Part shown: one piece after another, positions 44,875 through 55,590 of the stretch | Numbering within the stretch: position 1 is the stretch's first letter | How the letters are laid out: every line of letters starts with the position of its first letter | Origin: Micromonospora phaseoli | Lineage (GTDB): Bacteria > Actinomycetota > Actinomycetes > Mycobacteriales > Micromonosporaceae | DNA length: 64,000 bases | Assembly: GCF_900109115.1 (NCBI RefSeq) | Contig: NZ_FNYV01000003.1 | Location: 90,843-154,842, forward strand | Direction: 5' to 3' | The notes under the pieces: model-generated | The model's database searches: none | What the model was told of the DNA's origin: nothing | What the model saw: the letters and a program-made list of their open reading frames with translations, nothing else | Program-made: the position numbers and the translations under genes

Positions 44875-46521
44875 CTACTGCTTCTGGGCCGGAGCCTCGC
44901 CGCTGTAGCGGGTGACCGTCTCGTGCTCGGCCTCGCCCTCCAGCGGCGCCGCCGGCGCCTCGTTGATCGTGCGCTCGTCCTCGCGGCCGAGGAAGCCCTG
45001 CTTGAACTCCGCGACGGCCGTGTCGAGGGTGGCGATGATGTCGTCGTCCCACTTGTTGTCGGCGATCGCCTGCAGCGTGGCGCTGTGCTTGCGCCGCAGG
45101 TGCTCCAGGAACTGGGTCTCGAAGCGCCGCACGTCACCGACCGGGACGTCGTCGAGCTTGCCCTCGGTGCCGGCCCAGACCGAGACGACCTCGTCCTGCA
45201 CCGGATACGGCGAGTAGTTCGGCTGCTTGAGCAGCTCCACCAGGCGGGCGCCGCGGTCCAGCTGGGCGCGGGAGGCCCGGTCCAGGTCGGAGGCGAAGGC
45301 GGCGAACGCCTCCAGCTCACGGAACTGGGCCAGGTTCAGCCGCAGCGAGCCGGCGACCTTGCGCATCGGCTTCACCTGCGCGGCGCCACCGACCCGGGAG
45401 ACCGAGGTGCCGACGTTGATGGCCGGCCGGACGCCCTGGTTGAACAGGTCGGTCTCCAGGAAGATCTGGCCGTCGGTGATGGAGATGACGTTGGTCGGGA
45501 TGAAGGCCGAGATGTCGTTGGCCTTCGTCTCGATGATCGGCAGGCCGGTCATCGATCCGCCGCCCATCTCGTCGGAGAGCTTCGCGCAGCGCTCCAGCAG
45601 CCGGGAGTGCAGGTAGAAGACGTCACCCGGGTACGCCTCACGGCCCGGCGGGCGACGCAGCAGCAGCGACACGGCACGGTACGCCTCGGCCTGCTTGCTC
45701 AGGTCGTCGAAGACGATGAGGACGTGCTTGCCGTTGTACATCCAGTGCTGGCCGATGGACGAGCCGGTGTACGGGGCGAGGTACTTGAAGCCCGCCGGGT
45801 CCGACGCCGGGGAGGCGACGATGGTGGTGTACTCCATCGCGCCCGCCTCCTCCAGCTGGCCCTTGATGGAGGCGATGGTGGAGGCCTTCTGACCGATGGC
45901 GACGTAGATGCAGCGGACCTGCTTCTTCGGGTCGCCGGAGGCCCAGTTCTCGCGCTGGTTGAGGATGGCGTCCAGGGCGACCGTGGTCTTACCGGTCTTG
46001 CGGTCACCGATGATCAGCTGCCGCTGGCCCCGACCGATCGGGGTCATCGCGTCGATGGCCTTGATGCCGGTCTGCAGCGGCTCGAACACGGACTGCCGCG
46101 CCATCACGTTCGGGGCCTGGAGCTCCAGCTCGCGGTAGCCCTCGTCGGTGATGTCGCCGAGGCCGTCGATCGGCTTGCCGAGCGCGTCGACCACGCGGCC
46201 GAGGAAGCCGTCGCCGACCGGTACCGAGAGCACCCGGCCGGTGCGCTTGACGCGCTGCCCCTCCTCAAGCCCCGAGTAGTCGCCGAGGACGACGACACCG
46301 ATCTGCCGGACGTCGAGGTTCAGCGCCACGCCGAGCGTGCCGTCCTCGAACTCCAGCAGCTCGTTGGTCATGGTCGAGGGCAGGCCCTCGACGTGGGCGA
46401 TGCCGTCGCCGGTGTCGGCGACGGTGCCGACCTCCTCACGGGAGACGTCGGGCGAGTAGGAGGAGACGTAGCGCTCGAGGGCGCCACGGATGTCCTCCGT
46501 CGAGATGGTCAGCTCGGCCAT
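44875..46521 (-). CDS. atpA: ATP synthase alpha subunit
   Basis: 548 residues. P-loop GDRKTGKTT, and the typical [20 protein letters not shown] and SISDGQIF-like ([10 protein letters not shown]) segments. It has the roughly 40-residue C-terminal extension seen in mycobacteria and related actinobacteria (ending [19 protein letters not shown]), which in mycobacteria limits ATP hydrolysis. It lies 92 bases after atpH. Confidence 0.97.
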   Translation of the reverse strand: MAELTISTEDIRGALERYVSSYSPDVSREEVGTVADTGDGIAHVEGLPSTMTNELLEFEDGTLGVALNLDVRQIGVVVLGDYSGLEEGQRVKRTGRVLSVPVGDGFLGRVVDALGKPIDGLGDITDEGYRELELQAPNVMARQSVFEPLQTGIKAIDAMTPIGRGQRQLIIGDRKTGKTTVALDAILNQRENWASGDPKKQVRCIYVAIGQKASTIASIKGQLEEAGAMEYTTIVASPASDPAGFKYLAPYTGSSIGQHWMYNGKHVLIVFDDLSKQAEAYRAVSLLLRRPPGREAYPGDVFYLHSRLLERCAKLSDEMGGGSMTGLPIIETKANDISAFIPTNVISITDGQIFLETDLFNQGVRPAINVGTSVSRVGGAAQVKPMRKVAGSLRLNLAQFRELEAFAAFASDLDRASRAQLDRGARLVELLKQPNYSPYPVQDEVVSVWAGTEGKLDDVPVGDVRRFETQFLEHLRRKHSATLQAIADNKWDDDIIATLDTAVAEFKQGFLGREDERTINEAPAAPLEGEAEHETVTRYSGEAPAQKQ

Positions 46522-46613
46522 CCTCTGCTTCCTTAAGTATCAGGGGCCCGGGATACCTAGTACCGACCGGTCCTCGGGTCGACTGTCATTCCGAGCGCTT
46601 CGCGGGGTGTTGG

Positions 46614-47435
46614 TCAGCGCTTCGCGAGCGCGTTACGGGTCTCGTTGAGGCGGCGCAGGATCGTCCCGTCGTACAGGTCCGAACCCACCCGAACGCTCGC
46701 TCCGCCGAGGATCGTCGGGTCCACCGTAAGCTTCACGGCGACCTCCCGCCCGTAGATGGTCGAGAGCTGGTCGCCCAGCCGGCGTTCCTCGTCCTCGGTC
46801 AGCGGTGCCGCGACGGTCACGTACGCGACCTGTCGGTCGCGGCGATCCGCCGCCAGCTCCACCAGTCGGGTCAGCCCGGCGGAGAACGACCGGCCACCGA
46901 AGCCGGCCAGGGCCGCCTCCACCAGTCGCACGGTCACCGGCCGGGCCTTGTCGGTCAGGAGCATCCCGACCAGCTCGGCCCGCTGGGCCACCGGTGCGAT
47001 CGGGTCGGACAGGGTGTTGGACAGCTGCCGATCCGCGGCGACCACCTGGCCGAAGCGGAACAGCTCGTCCTCCACCTCGCCGAGCTCGCCGGCGCGGTCC
47101 GCGCTGCCGAGCAGGGCCTGCACGCCGAGGCGTTCGACCGCGTCGAGCAGCTCCGACGGTGCCGACCACCGGCCGGTCACCAGGGTGCCGAGCAGCTCCA
47201 GCGCGTCCGCACCGACCTTGCCGGAGAGCACCCCGGTCAACAGGCCGGCCCGGTCCTCGCCCGAACGGGCCGGATCGGAGAGCGCCCGGCGCAGCCGGAC
47301 CTCACGCCGCAGCAGGTCCGCCACGGTGAGCAGCTCCGCGCCGGTGGTGGCGGCGGCCGACGGCTCGGCCCCCCGGAGGTACTCCTCCAGCCGCGCGAGC
47401 GCGACGGAGTAGGTCTCCCGGCTGGCAGCCCGCAT
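46614..47435 (-). CDS. atpH: ATP synthase delta subunit
   Basis: 273 residues, about 90 longer than the E. coli subunit and typical in size for actinobacteria outside Mycobacterium. The conserved C-terminal part TVDPTILGGASVRVGSDLYDGTI is OSCP/delta signature. It joins F1 to the b-subunit stalk. Its ATG overlaps the atpF stop by one base (TGATG). It is not fused to b, unlike the mycobacterial protein. Confidence 0.95.
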   Translation of the reverse strand: MRAASRETYSVALARLEEYLRGAEPSAAATTGAELLTVADLLRREVRLRRALSDPARSGEDRAGLLTGVLSGKVGADALELLGTLVTGRWSAPSELLDAVERLGVQALLGSADRAGELGEVEDELFRFGQVVAADRQLSNTLSDPIAPVAQRAELVGMLLTDKARPVTVRLVEAALAGFGGRSFSAGLTRLVELAADRRDRQVAYVTVAAPLTEDEERRLGDQLSTIYGREVAVKLTVDPTILGGASVRVGSDLYDGTILRRLNETRNALAKR

Positions 47436-47965
47436 CAGCGGGCCCCCGCGCTCTCGAGATCGGTGAGGAACCGCTCGACGGTGCCCTTGCGACGGGCCTC
47501 GTCGGCGAGCGACTCGCCCACGATCCGGCTGGCCAGGTCGACCGCGAGGCCGCCGACCTCCGCGCGCAGCTCGCGCACGATGGTCTGCCGCTCCACGGCC
47601 AGCGAATCCCGGCCGGCCGCGATGATCCGGTCGGACTCCTCCCGAGCCTTGGCGAGGATTTCGGTCCGGATCGACTCGGCGTCGGCGCGGGCGTCGTCCC
47701 GGATCTTGGCCGCCTCGGTACGCACCTCGGCGAGCTGGGCCCGGTACTGCTCCAGCAGCTGGTTGGCCTCGGCCTGAGCTGCCTCGGCACGCTTGAGGCC
47801 GCCCTCGATCGCGTCGACCCGCGCCTGGTACATCGCCTCCATGCGCGGCATCACGAACTTCATCAGGACGAAGCAGAGCAGGGCGAAGGCGATCGACCCG
47901 ACGACGAGCTCCTGCCAGATCGGCACGAGCGGGTGGTGCTCCACACCTTCAGCGGCGACGTACAT
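47435..47965 (-). CDS. atpF: ATP synthase b subunit
   Basis: 176 residues. One N-terminal membrane helix (about 15-38), then a long Ala/Arg/Glu-rich helix forming the peripheral stalk. It lies 29 bases after atpE and is coupled to atpH through a one-base overlap. Confidence 0.95.
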   Translation of the reverse strand: MYVAAEGVEHHPLVPIWQELVVGSIAFALLCFVLMKFVMPRMEAMYQARVDAIEGGLKRAEAAQAEANQLLEQYRAQLAEVRTEAAKIRDDARADAESIRTEILAKAREESDRIIAAGRDSLAVERQTIVRELRAEVGGLAVDLASRIVGESLADEARRKGTVERFLTDLESAGAR

Positions 47966-47994
47966 GTCAGACCTCCGGGTCGCGTCGGGCTACG

Positions 47995-48216
47995 TCAGAC
48001 TGCGAACGCGAGCACCAGGCCGAACAGGGCGAGCGCCTCGACCAGCGCGAAGCCCAGGACCAGCCAGGTGCGGTTGTAGCCGGCGGACTCCGGCTGGCGG
48101 GCGCTGGCCTGGATGTAGGCCGCGAAGACCAGGGCGACACCGATGCCGGGGCCGATGGCGGCGAGGCCGTAGCCGATGGTGTTGACGTTGCCCTCGATGG
48201 CGGCAATAACGTCCAT
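47995..48216 (-). CDS. atpE: ATP synthase c subunit
   Basis: 73 residues, two membrane helices joined by ARQPES. The proton-binding carboxylate is Glu60 ([11 protein letters not shown]). GAGGAA-type ribosome-binding site lies upstream of the ATG at 48216. The first helix contains the GPGIG motif without extra carboxylates, consistent with proton rather than sodium coupling. Confidence 0.97.
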   Translation of the reverse strand: MDVIAAIEGNVNTIGYGLAAIGPGIGVALVFAAYIQASARQPESAGYNRTWLVLGFALVEALALFGLVLAFAV

Positions 48217-48311
48217 TGCGGGTATTCCTCCTAGTAGACGCGTGAGTTCTCACGCGTACGCGGTCGTACCGGAAGTTTGGTCGGGCCGGGCGGCCCGCCG
48301 AGGTCTCTGGA

Positions 48312-49091
48312 TCAGTGCCCGTCGGCGAGCGACGTGCCGATGTAGTTGGCGGTCAGGGTGACGAAGACGTAGGCCTGCAACAGCGAGACCAGCACCTCGA
48401 AGAAGGCCATCAAAATCGCCATCAGGAACGAGAAGATCGACGTCGCCTGAATGAAGATGTTGTCTGAGGCCAGCATCACGAAGCCGCCGACGGTGAAGAC
48501 CAGCAGGATCAGGTGACCGGCGAACATGTTGGCGAAGAGTCGCACCGCCAGGGTGACCGGCCGGTTGATGAAGTTCTGCAGGAACTCGATCGGGATCAGC
48601 AGGAAGTGCATCGGCCACGGCACGCCCGGGATGATCAGGCTCTGCTTGAGGTAGCGGCCCAGGCCCTGCTTGCGGACACCGATGTAGAGGTACATCACGT
48701 AGGTGATCGCGGCCAGCACGATCGGGAAGGCGATGTGTGAGTTCGGCGAGATCTGCAACCCGGGGGTGACGCCGAAGAGGTTTGTCACCGCGATGAAGCA
48801 GAACAGCACGGTGAAGTACGGCGCGAACCGGATGCCGTCCTTGCCCATCTGCTCACGGGCGATGTTGTCCCGGACCAGGCCGTAGATCGACTCCGCGTAC
48901 CACTGGCCCTTGCTCGGCACCAGCTTCGGGTTCCGATAGGTGGCCATGAAGAAGATGATCAGGATCCCGACGGCCAGCCAGACCATGAGCGTGAACTTCG
49001 TGACCCACGGGCCGGCGAGATCCGGCGGGTAGAAGTCTCCGACGCTGGGGGGCCAGGGCAGGCCCTCCGCGGCGACAAGCTGTCCGCTCAC
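48312..49091 (-). CDS. atpB: ATP synthase a subunit
   Basis: 259 residues from the GTG at 49091, which has GGAGG 8 bases upstream; an earlier in-frame GTG at 49121 lacks this. Five to six membrane helices. The essential arginine is in VTLAVRLFANMFAGH, and the last helix has LLQAYVFVTLTANYI. It forms the proton half-channels against the c-ring. Confidence 0.96.
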   Translation of the reverse strand: MSGQLVAAEGLPWPPSVGDFYPPDLAGPWVTKFTLMVWLAVGILIIFFMATYRNPKLVPSKGQWYAESIYGLVRDNIAREQMGKDGIRFAPYFTVLFCFIAVTNLFGVTPGLQISPNSHIAFPIVLAAITYVMYLYIGVRKQGLGRYLKQSLIIPGVPWPMHFLLIPIEFLQNFINRPVTLAVRLFANMFAGHLILLVFTVGGFVMLASDNIFIQATSIFSFLMAILMAFFEVLVSLLQAYVFVTLTANYIGTSLADGH

Positions 49092-49133
49092 CGTGTCATC
49101 CTCCGCACTCGACAGACCCACGCGTGCCGGAAC

Positions 49134-49355
49134 TCAGGCACCGAGCCTCTTCATGATCAGGTAGATCGCTCCGGCTGCGCCGAGCATCATGCCCACGGCG
49201 ATCCCAACACCGGTCGGCACTCCGAGGAACTCCCCCGCCAACCAGCCGAGGAATCCCCACACCACGATGCCGGCGAGCAGGTAGCCGAGGACGGCTCCGG
49301 CGACACCTTCCGACGAGTGTTCGTCGGGGCTTCTGGGGTGAGAGTTGTCGGCCAT
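49134..49355 (-). CDS. AtpZ/AtpI-like small membrane protein
   Basis: 73 residues. A charged N-terminus and two membrane helices (GAVLGYLLAGIVVWGFLGWL and the GVGIAVGMMLGAAGAIYLI region) of the AtpZ/AtpI type, found at the head of many F0F1 operons where they help c-ring assembly or magnesium uptake. It lies 42 bases upstream of atpB. ATG at 49355 is preferred because the upstream part of the frame is not conserved in character. Confidence 0.78.
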   Translation of the reverse strand: MADNSHPRSPDEHSSEGVAGAVLGYLLAGIVVWGFLGWLAGEFLGVPTGVGIAVGMMLGAAGAIYLIMKRLGA

Positions 49356-49518
49356 GACGAGGCGAACACTATCAGCCGGGTGTTTCGCGAGTGTGCGGCA
49401 CCCCCCACACTGCGAGCAGCGTGCGGGCGGTTGCGGGCGCGTCAAGCCGGAGTCAGCCTACTCCTGTCCGGCCGGGGCGACAGGCCCGCGAAACGCCCGG
49501 GAAACGCCAGCCGTACGG

Positions 49519-49992
49519 TCAGTGATCCGACGACCGGTCCACCGTGGGCAGCGGGGAGCGCAACGCCCAGGTCAGGTGGGCTCCCGTCCAGACAACCACC
49601 GCCGCGATGATGGCCACCCCCAGGTCCGGCAACCCGGGCCAGCCGGTGGCCGCGACGGCCGCCATCACCACGCCCAGGATGACGATCTTCGTGACGTAGG
49701 TGACCAGGCCCACCGACATGATCAGTTTTGGGTGGACCGCGTCGGCCCAGGCCACCGAGAGACCGGAGATCAGGTAGCTGACGACCACCAGAGCGATGCC
49801 GGCGGCCACCCCGGCCGCCCCGGTCGGGCCGCGCAGCACGGCGGCGGCCGGCACCCCGACCACGGCCAACGCGGCGCAGGCGAGCAGCGGCAGGCGGAGG
49901 TACGGCAGCCGGGCCCGGATCGCGCCGGGCTCGCCGGCGCGCGGCACGTCCGTCGCAGGCACGCCGGGTTCGCCGGCACGGGGGGCGCTCAT
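49519..49992 (-). CDS. atpI: AtpI-like four-helix membrane protein
   Basis: 157 residues. A Pro/Ala/Gly-rich N-terminal stretch containing the duplicated PRAGEPG, then four membrane helices (from about residue 32). Position just before the atp operon and size match the ATP synthase protein I-like genes of actinobacteria. The ATG overlaps the glyA stop in ATGA, so it is cotranslated with serine hydroxymethyltransferase. It is followed by a 163-base gap before the AtpZ-like gene. Confidence 0.75.
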   Translation of the reverse strand: MSAPRAGEPGVPATDVPRAGEPGAIRARLPYLRLPLLACAALAVVGVPAAAVLRGPTGAAGVAAGIALVVVSYLISGLSVAWADAVHPKLIMSVGLVTYVTKIVILGVVMAAVAATGWPGLPDLGVAIIAAVVVWTGAHLTWALRSPLPTVDRSSDH

Positions 49993-51275
49993 CGGGGGTA
50001 CGCCGGGAAGGCGGCGACCAGCTCGGCCACGTCGGCGGCGATCCGGGCCAGCGCGTCGGTCCCGCCCGGCGCCGCCGGGTCGGTCCGCACGGCTCGACCA
50101 ATCAGCTCGGCGATCTGTCTCATCTGCGGCTCGCCCATGCCCTGGGTGGTGACGCCCGGAGTGCCCACCCGGATGCCCGAGGCGACCATCGGTTTCTGCG
50201 GATCGTAGGGGATCGCGTTCTTGTTCAGCGTGATGGTCGCGGCGTCGCAGCGCGCCTCCGCCTCGGCCCCGGTAACCCCGGTCTCCCGCAGGTCGATCAG
50301 GGTCAGGTGGGTGTCGGTACCGCCGGAGACCGGGCGCATCCCCTCGGCCGCCAGCCCGTCGGCGAGCGCCCGCGCGTTGGCCACCACCTGCGCGGCGTAC
50401 GTGCGGTAGGCCGGCTGGGCCGCCTCGTGCAGCGCGACGGCCTTCGCCGCCACCGCGTGCATCAGCGGACCGCCCTGGGTGAACGGGAAGACCGCCTTGT
50501 CGATCCGCTCGGCCAGCGGCTCCCGGCACAGGATCATGCCGCCGCGTGGCCCGCGCAGCACCTTGTGCGTGGTCGCGCAGACCACGTCGGCGTACGGCAC
50601 CGGGGACGGGATCGCCTGCCCGGCGACCAGCCCGATGAAGTGCGCCGCGTCCACCATCAGGTACGCACCGACCGAGTCGGCGATCTCCCGGAACAGGGCG
50701 AAGTCGATCAGCCGCGGGTACGCCGTCGCCCCGCAGATGATCATCTTGGGCCGGTGCGCGAGCGCGAGGTCGCGTACCTCGTCGTAGTCGATCAGCTCGG
50801 TGTCCTGCCGGACGCTGTACCCGACGGTGTGGAACCACTTGCCGGAGAAGTTGACCCGGCTGCCGTGGGTCAGGTGCCCGCCGTGCGGCAACTCCATCGC
50901 CAGCACGGTGTCGCCCGGCTGCACCAGCGCCGCGTAGGCGGCCAGGTTGGCGCTCGCGCCGGAGTGCGGCTGGAGGTTGGCGTGCGCGGCGCCGAAGAGG
51001 TCCTTCGCCCGGGCGATGCCGATCTCCTCGGCCCGGTCCACCTGCGCGCAGCCGCCGTAGTAGCGCCGGCCGGGGTAGCCCTCGGCGTACTTGTTCGTCA
51101 GCGTCGACCCCAGCGCGGCGAGCACCGCCGGCGAGGTGAGGTTCTCGCTGGCGATGAGTTGCAGGCCCCCGCGCAGCCGGTCGAGTTCGCCGAGCACCAC
51201 CTCCGCGATCTCCGGGTCGGTCGTGCTGAGCTGCTCGAAGTCCGGCCCCCAGAAGGTGCCCTTGACGGTCTCCAC
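49989..51275 (-). CDS. glyA: Serine hydroxymethyltransferase
   Basis: 428 residues. The PLP lysine is Lys238 in [13 protein letters not shown]; the N-terminal signature [17 protein letters not shown] and [15 protein letters not shown] are clear. It converts serine and tetrahydrofolate to glycine and 5,10-methylene-THF. The sequence after Lys matches glyA paralogues with a diverged TTHK context. GTG start at 51275 without ribosome-binding site; a minus-strand TAGACT at 51284-51289 suggests a nearly leaderless message. Confidence 0.93.
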   Translation of the reverse strand: METVKGTFWGPDFEQLSTTDPEIAEVVLGELDRLRGGLQLIASENLTSPAVLAALGSTLTNKYAEGYPGRRYYGGCAQVDRAEEIGIARAKDLFGAAHANLQPHSGASANLAAYAALVQPGDTVLAMELPHGGHLTHGSRVNFSGKWFHTVGYSVRQDTELIDYDEVRDLALAHRPKMIICGATAYPRLIDFALFREIADSVGAYLMVDAAHFIGLVAGQAIPSPVPYADVVCATTHKVLRGPRGGMILCREPLAERIDKAVFPFTQGGPLMHAVAAKAVALHEAAQPAYRTYAAQVVANARALADGLAAEGMRPVSGGTDTHLTLIDLRETGVTGAEAEARCDAATITLNKNAIPYDPQKPMVASGIRVGTPGVTTQGMGEPQMRQIAELIGRAVRTDPAAPGGTDALARIAADVAELVAAFPAYPR

Positions 51276-51310
51276 AGCGCACGAGTCTAGGAGACCGCAG
51301 ACTGGAGACC

Positions 51311-52789
51311 GTGAGATGCCTGGTGACCGGTGCGACGGGATACATCGGCGGGCGGCTGGCCCCCCGCCTGCTGACCGAGGGACACACGGTGCGCTGCCTG
51401 GCCCGGCGGGCCGGACGGCTGCGCGACGTGCCGTGGGCCCCGCAGGTCGAGGTGGTCGAGGGAGACCTGGGCCGACCAGAGACCCTGGCCGGGGTGTTCG
51501 ACGACGTCGACGTGGCGTACTACCTGGTGCACTCGCTCGGCCAGGCCAGCTTCGAGACCGCCGACCGGCAGGCCGCGACTGCCTTCGCCGAGGCCGCCCG
51601 CGCGGCCGGCGTACGGCGGATCGTCTACCTGGGCGGGCCGCAGCCGGCGACCGGCGACGCCTCCTCGGCGCACCTGCGCTCCCGCAGCGAGGTGGCGCAG
51701 ATCCTGCTGGGCAGCGGGGTGCCCACGGTGGTGCTGCGGGCGGCGGTGATCCTCGGCTCCGGCTCGGCCTCCTTCGAGATGCTGCGCTACCTGACCGAGC
51801 GGCTGCCGGTGATGATCACCCCGCGCTGGGTGAAGAACCGGATCCAGCCGATCGCGATCCGGGACGTGCTGCGCTACCTGGTCGGCTGCGCGACGCTGCC
51901 TCCCGAGGTCAACCGGGCCTTCGACATCGCCGGACCGGACGTGCTGACCTTCGCCGAGATGATGCAGCGCTACGCCCGGGTGGCCGGGCTCTCCCCCCGG
52001 CTGCTGCTGCCGGTGCGCCTGCTGACGCCCACGCTCTCGTCGCACTGGGTCGGGCTGGTCACCCCGGTGCCCAGCGCGCTCGCCCGGCCGCTGGTGGAGA
52101 GCCTGGTGCACGAGGCGGTCGCGCACGAGCACGACATCGCGGCGTACCTGCCCGACCCGCCGGGCGGGCTGACCGGCTTCGACCAGGCGGTCGAGCTGGC
52201 CCTGACCATGGTCCGCGACGCCCAGGTGGAGACCCGCTGGTCGAGCGCGGCCGGCCGGGACGCGCCTGCCGAGCCGCTGCCCAGCGACCCGGACTGGAGC
52301 GGCGGCACCGCCTACACCGACATGCGGGAGCAGGCGGTGGCGGCCTCGCCGGAGGCGTTGTGGCGGGTGATCGAGGGTGTCGGCGGCGAGCACGGCTGGT
52401 ACTCGTTCCCGCTGGCCTGGTCGGCGAGGGGGTGGCTGGACCGGCTGGTCGGCGGCGTGGGGCTGCGTCGCGGCCGGCGGCACCCGCACCAGCTGCGGGT
52501 CGGCGAGGCGCTGGACTTCTGGCGGGTCGAGGAGATCGTGCCCGGCGAGCTGCTGCGACTGCGCGCCGAGATGCGGCTGCCCGGCCGAGCCTGGCTGGAG
52601 ATGCGGGTGCAGCGGGACGACGCCGGACGGGTCGCGTACCGGCAGCGGGCGGTGTTCCTGCCCCGGGGCCTGGTCGGCCACGCGTACTGGGCCGCGGTGG
52701 CGCCGTTCCACGCGCTGGTCTTCGGCGGGATGGCCCGCAACATCGCCGCGGGAGCCGAGCGGATTGCCGGTCAGTTGCCGGTGCGTTGA
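51311..52789 (+). CDS. NAD(P)-binding SDR protein with C-terminal DUF2867 domain
   Basis: 492 residues. N-terminal extended SDR/NAD-dependent epimerase domain (about 1-300) starting [10 protein letters not shown] and using YYLVHS; C-terminal DUF2867 (about 330-490) with [11 protein letters not shown] and [11 protein letters not shown]. Substrate unknown. Start is GTG at 51311 with GGAG upstream. It is divergent from glyA (35 bases between starts) and its end overlaps the convergent PBP gene by 19 bases. Confidence 0.85.
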   Translation: MRCLVTGATGYIGGRLAPRLLTEGHTVRCLARRAGRLRDVPWAPQVEVVEGDLGRPETLAGVFDDVDVAYYLVHSLGQASFETADRQAATAFAEAARAAGVRRIVYLGGPQPATGDASSAHLRSRSEVAQILLGSGVPTVVLRAAVILGSGSASFEMLRYLTERLPVMITPRWVKNRIQPIAIRDVLRYLVGCATLPPEVNRAFDIAGPDVLTFAEMMQRYARVAGLSPRLLLPVRLLTPTLSSHWVGLVTPVPSALARPLVESLVHEAVAHEHDIAAYLPDPPGGLTGFDQAVELALTMVRDAQVETRWSSAAGRDAPAEPLPSDPDWSGGTAYTDMREQAVAASPEALWRVIEGVGGEHGWYSFPLAWSARGWLDRLVGGVGLRRGRRHPHQLRVGEALDFWRVEEIVPGELLRLRAEMRLPGRAWLEMRVQRDDAGRVAYRQRAVFLPRGLVGHAYWAAVAPFHALVFGGMARNIAAGAERIAGQLPVR

Positions 52790-54882
52790 CCGGTGATCCG
52801 CCAGGCGGTCGTCTCGCTGGGCGGCACGAAGTCGCGGACCGGCTCGTCCCGCAGGGCGAAGCCGAGGATCTCTCCCACCCCTTCCACCATGACGGCCTGC
52901 ACCGCCCGGCCGACGGCGTCGCGCGGCTCGTCGGGGTTGGCCGCCATCGCCGCGACCACCAGCTGCGGGGTGAAGGCCACCACGGTCTCCGTGGCGTACC
53001 GCTCGGAGCTGCCGGTCTTGCCCGCCACCGGCCGAGCCAGCTGGCCACGCAGCCGGCTCGCCGTGCCACCGGCACAGCCCTGGTACATCGACTGGTCGCC
53101 GACCGGGCAGCGGGCCGCGTCCGCCGCCGCCCGGGCCACGTCGACATCGAGCACCTGCCGACAGTCCGGCGCGCCGGCGGCGACCCGGCGGCCGTCGGCA
53201 TCGGTGATCGAGGTGACCGGCGTGGGCGCGCACCAGGTGCCCTCGGCGGCCACCGTCGCGTACGCCCCCGCCAGGTCGAGCGGGGTGGTGGCGGCCACGC
53301 CGAGGGTGAACGGCCCCCACTCGCGGGCACCGTGCCGGGCCAGCTGCGCGTCGTCCTCGGCCCGGAACACGATGCCCAGGCGCTCGGCCATCTCCACCAC
53401 CCGGTCCGCGCCGACCCGCTCGGTCAGCCAGGCGAAGTAGGTGTTGACCGAGTTGCCGAACGCGGACCACATGTCGTGCACGCCGCTCGCCGAGGCGCTG
53501 GCGTTCTGCGGGCACCAGTACCCGCCGCAGCTCGCCTCGCCGCTGATCCGATAGTCGGTGACGATCCGCGGTGGGGCGTCGAAGACGGTACGCAGCGGCA
53601 GTCCGGCCTCCAGTGCGGCCAGCATGGTGAAGAGCTTGAACGTCGAGCCGGCCTGGTAGCCGACGATGGTGCCGCCACCGGCGACGAGCTGGTTGACGGT
53701 GTTGGGGTGGTTCTGCTGTCCGCTCGGGTTGGCCGCGACGCTGTAGACCCGGTTGACCGACATGGCGACCACCCGCCCGGTGCCGGGCTGCACGACGGCG
53801 GTCGGCAGGGCGTGCGGATGCTCCACCGAGTAGATCCGGCGGACCTGCTCGGTGGTCGCCCGCTGCACGCCCGGGTCGAGCGAGGAGACGATCGTGAAAC
53901 CGCCCCGGCGCAGGGTGCGTTGCCGCTCGTCGACGCTGCCCCCGAACGCCCGCTGGTCGTTCCACCAGCGGGTGAACCAGTCGCAGAAGAAGGCCCAGTC
54001 GTTGTGCCCCTCGGGCACGGCGGTGCAGTCGTTCGGGGTCTCGCTGGGCCGCAGGTTCAGCGGCTCGGCCCGGGCCCGGGCCGCCACGTCGGGCGTGAGC
54101 TGGCCCGACTCGACCATCCGGTCCAACACGTACGCGCGCCGCTCGGTCGCGCTGTCCGCGTCCCCGTTGATCGGGTCGTCGCTGTCCGGTGACCGGACCA
54201 GCCCGGCCAGCAGCGCCGACTGGGCCAGGGTGAGCTTGGCCGGGGAGGTGGAGAAGTAGCGCTTGCTGGCGGCGGCGACGCCGTACGCTCCGGCGCCGAA
54301 GTAGGCGATGTTGAGGTAGCGGGCCATGATCTGGTCCTTGGTCAGCTCACGCTCCAAGGCCAGCGCGTAACGGATCTCCTGGATCTTGCGAGCGGTGCTC
54401 ACCTCGGTGGCCGCGACCCGTTGCGCCTCGGTCAGCCGCGGGTCGGTGCTCAGCACGTTACGGACGTACTGCATGGTCAGCGTGGAGGCGCCCTGCCGGG
54501 TGGCCCCGTCGCGCCGGTTGACGGCGAACGCCCGGACGATGCCCCGCAGGTCCACCCCGCTGTGTTCGTGGAACCGGGCGTCCTCGGCGGCGACGATGGC
54601 CTGGCGCATCACGGGGGCCACCTCGCGCAGCGGCACGTCCACCCGGTCCTCCTGGTAGAAGGAGGTGATCAGGGTGGTGCCGTCGTTGGCGTACAGGTTG
54701 GACCGCTGGGCCGTCGGCGGCGTACGCAGCGTGTTGGGCAGCTCCGCGTACGGCGCGGCGAGCGCCGAGAAGCCGATGCCGAACACCAACGCGGCCGGCA
54801 GGGCCGCCGCCGCCAGCGCCAGGCCGGCCAGTACGCCGGCCAGCAGGACGGTGAAGATCTTCGGCAGGAACGCCCGGGTCAT
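52771..54882 (-). CDS. Class A penicillin-binding protein (PBP1-type)
   Basis: 703 residues. One membrane helix (about 12-40), a GT51 glycosyltransferase domain with catalytic Glu100 (VAAEDARFHEH) and a transpeptidase domain with Ser413 (AGSTFKLF), SVN and KTGSSE motifs. It polymerises and crosslinks peptidoglycan. ATG at 54882 has GGGGAGAG just upstream; a longer in-frame reading is not favoured. Its end overlaps the convergent SDR gene. Confidence 0.95.
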   Translation of the reverse strand: MTRAFLPKIFTVLLAGVLAGLALAAAALPAALVFGIGFSALAAPYAELPNTLRTPPTAQRSNLYANDGTTLITSFYQEDRVDVPLREVAPVMRQAIVAAEDARFHEHSGVDLRGIVRAFAVNRRDGATRQGASTLTMQYVRNVLSTDPRLTEAQRVAATEVSTARKIQEIRYALALERELTKDQIMARYLNIAYFGAGAYGVAAASKRYFSTSPAKLTLAQSALLAGLVRSPDSDDPINGDADSATERRAYVLDRMVESGQLTPDVAARARAEPLNLRPSETPNDCTAVPEGHNDWAFFCDWFTRWWNDQRAFGGSVDERQRTLRRGGFTIVSSLDPGVQRATTEQVRRIYSVEHPHALPTAVVQPGTGRVVAMSVNRVYSVAANPSGQQNHPNTVNQLVAGGGTIVGYQAGSTFKLFTMLAALEAGLPLRTVFDAPPRIVTDYRISGEASCGGYWCPQNASASASGVHDMWSAFGNSVNTYFAWLTERVGADRVVEMAERLGIVFRAEDDAQLARHGAREWGPFTLGVAATTPLDLAGAYATVAAEGTWCAPTPVTSITDADGRRVAAGAPDCRQVLDVDVARAAADAARCPVGDQSMYQGCAGGTASRLRGQLARPVAGKTGSSERYATETVVAFTPQLVVAAMAANPDEPRDAVGRAVQAVMVEGVGEILGFALRDEPVRDFVPPSETTAWRITGQRTGN

Positions 54883-54978
54883 CAGCTCTCCCCGCAGGAG
54901 CCGGCAGGACTCCCCCAGGATGGGGCTAATCACCCCTTCTGCCGCGCTTTTCCCTCAAACCCGGATGAAATTCACCGA

Positions 54979-55590
54979 TCAGGGGAGCAGGATCGCGGCG
55001 AGCGGGTGCACCGTCTCCTCGATCTCGTCGGCCACCCGGCTGAAGCACTGGTCGCCGCGGCCCCACGGGTCGTCGAGATCGTCGGTGGCGAGCGGGGTGG
55101 TCCCCTGGCGAGCCACGTGCGCGGCCTCGACCAGGGCCACCCCACGGGCGTGAACGGCGTCCGCGGTGGCCTCGGCCACCGGCAGCACCGCCGGATCCAG
55201 GACGGCCAGCAGTCGGCCGAACTCGCCCAGCACGAACGTGCGGGAGGCGGCGTCGGGACGCAACGCGACCACGTACTCCTGCTGGTCGGCGGTGGCGGTC
55301 AGGACGAGGTCGGCGGCGTCGATGTGGTCGGAACGCAGCTTGCGGGCGGCGAACCCGGTGACCGCGCCGCCCCGGGTGACGACCTGGCGGGCGGCGGGCG
55401 GGTTCATCTCCTCGCCGGCGTGCCAGCCACCGGTGCCCGCGCTGTGGCTGTGCAGCAGCTCCTCGGCCCGGGCCGGATCGACGGCACGCCGGGCGAGTCG
55501 CTCCCCCACGGCGAGGGTGAGCAGCCGCTCGGCCATCGGCGAACGGCAGATGTTTCCCATGCAGACGTGCAGGACGGTGAAGGGAGGCAC
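54979..55590 (-). CDS. Low molecular weight protein-tyrosine phosphatase
   Basis: 203 residues. The active-site loop CMGNICRS gives Cys10 and Arg16, and the general acid Asp lies in DDPWGRGD near residue 173. It dephosphorylates tyrosine phosphoproteins or, in some cases, arginine-phosphorylated ones. GTG start at 55590 with AGGAGG 5 bases upstream. It starts immediately after the stop of the YwlC gene, the same arrangement as B. subtilis ywlC-ywlE, in which YwlE is an arginine phosphatase. Confidence 0.9.
   Translation of the reverse strand: MPPFTVLHVCMGNICRSPMAERLLTLAVGERLARRAVDPARAEELLHSHSAGTGGWHAGEEMNPPAARQVVTRGGAVTGFAARKLRSDHIDAADLVLTATADQQEYVVALRPDAASRTFVLGEFGRLLAVLDPAVLPVAEATADAVHARGVALVEAAHVARQGTTPLATDDLDDPWGRGDQCFSRVADEIEETVHPLAAILLP

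Noticed and set aside
46614..47965. A fused b-delta subunit as in Mycobacterium
   Set aside because: b and delta are separate, complete genes overlapping by a single base.
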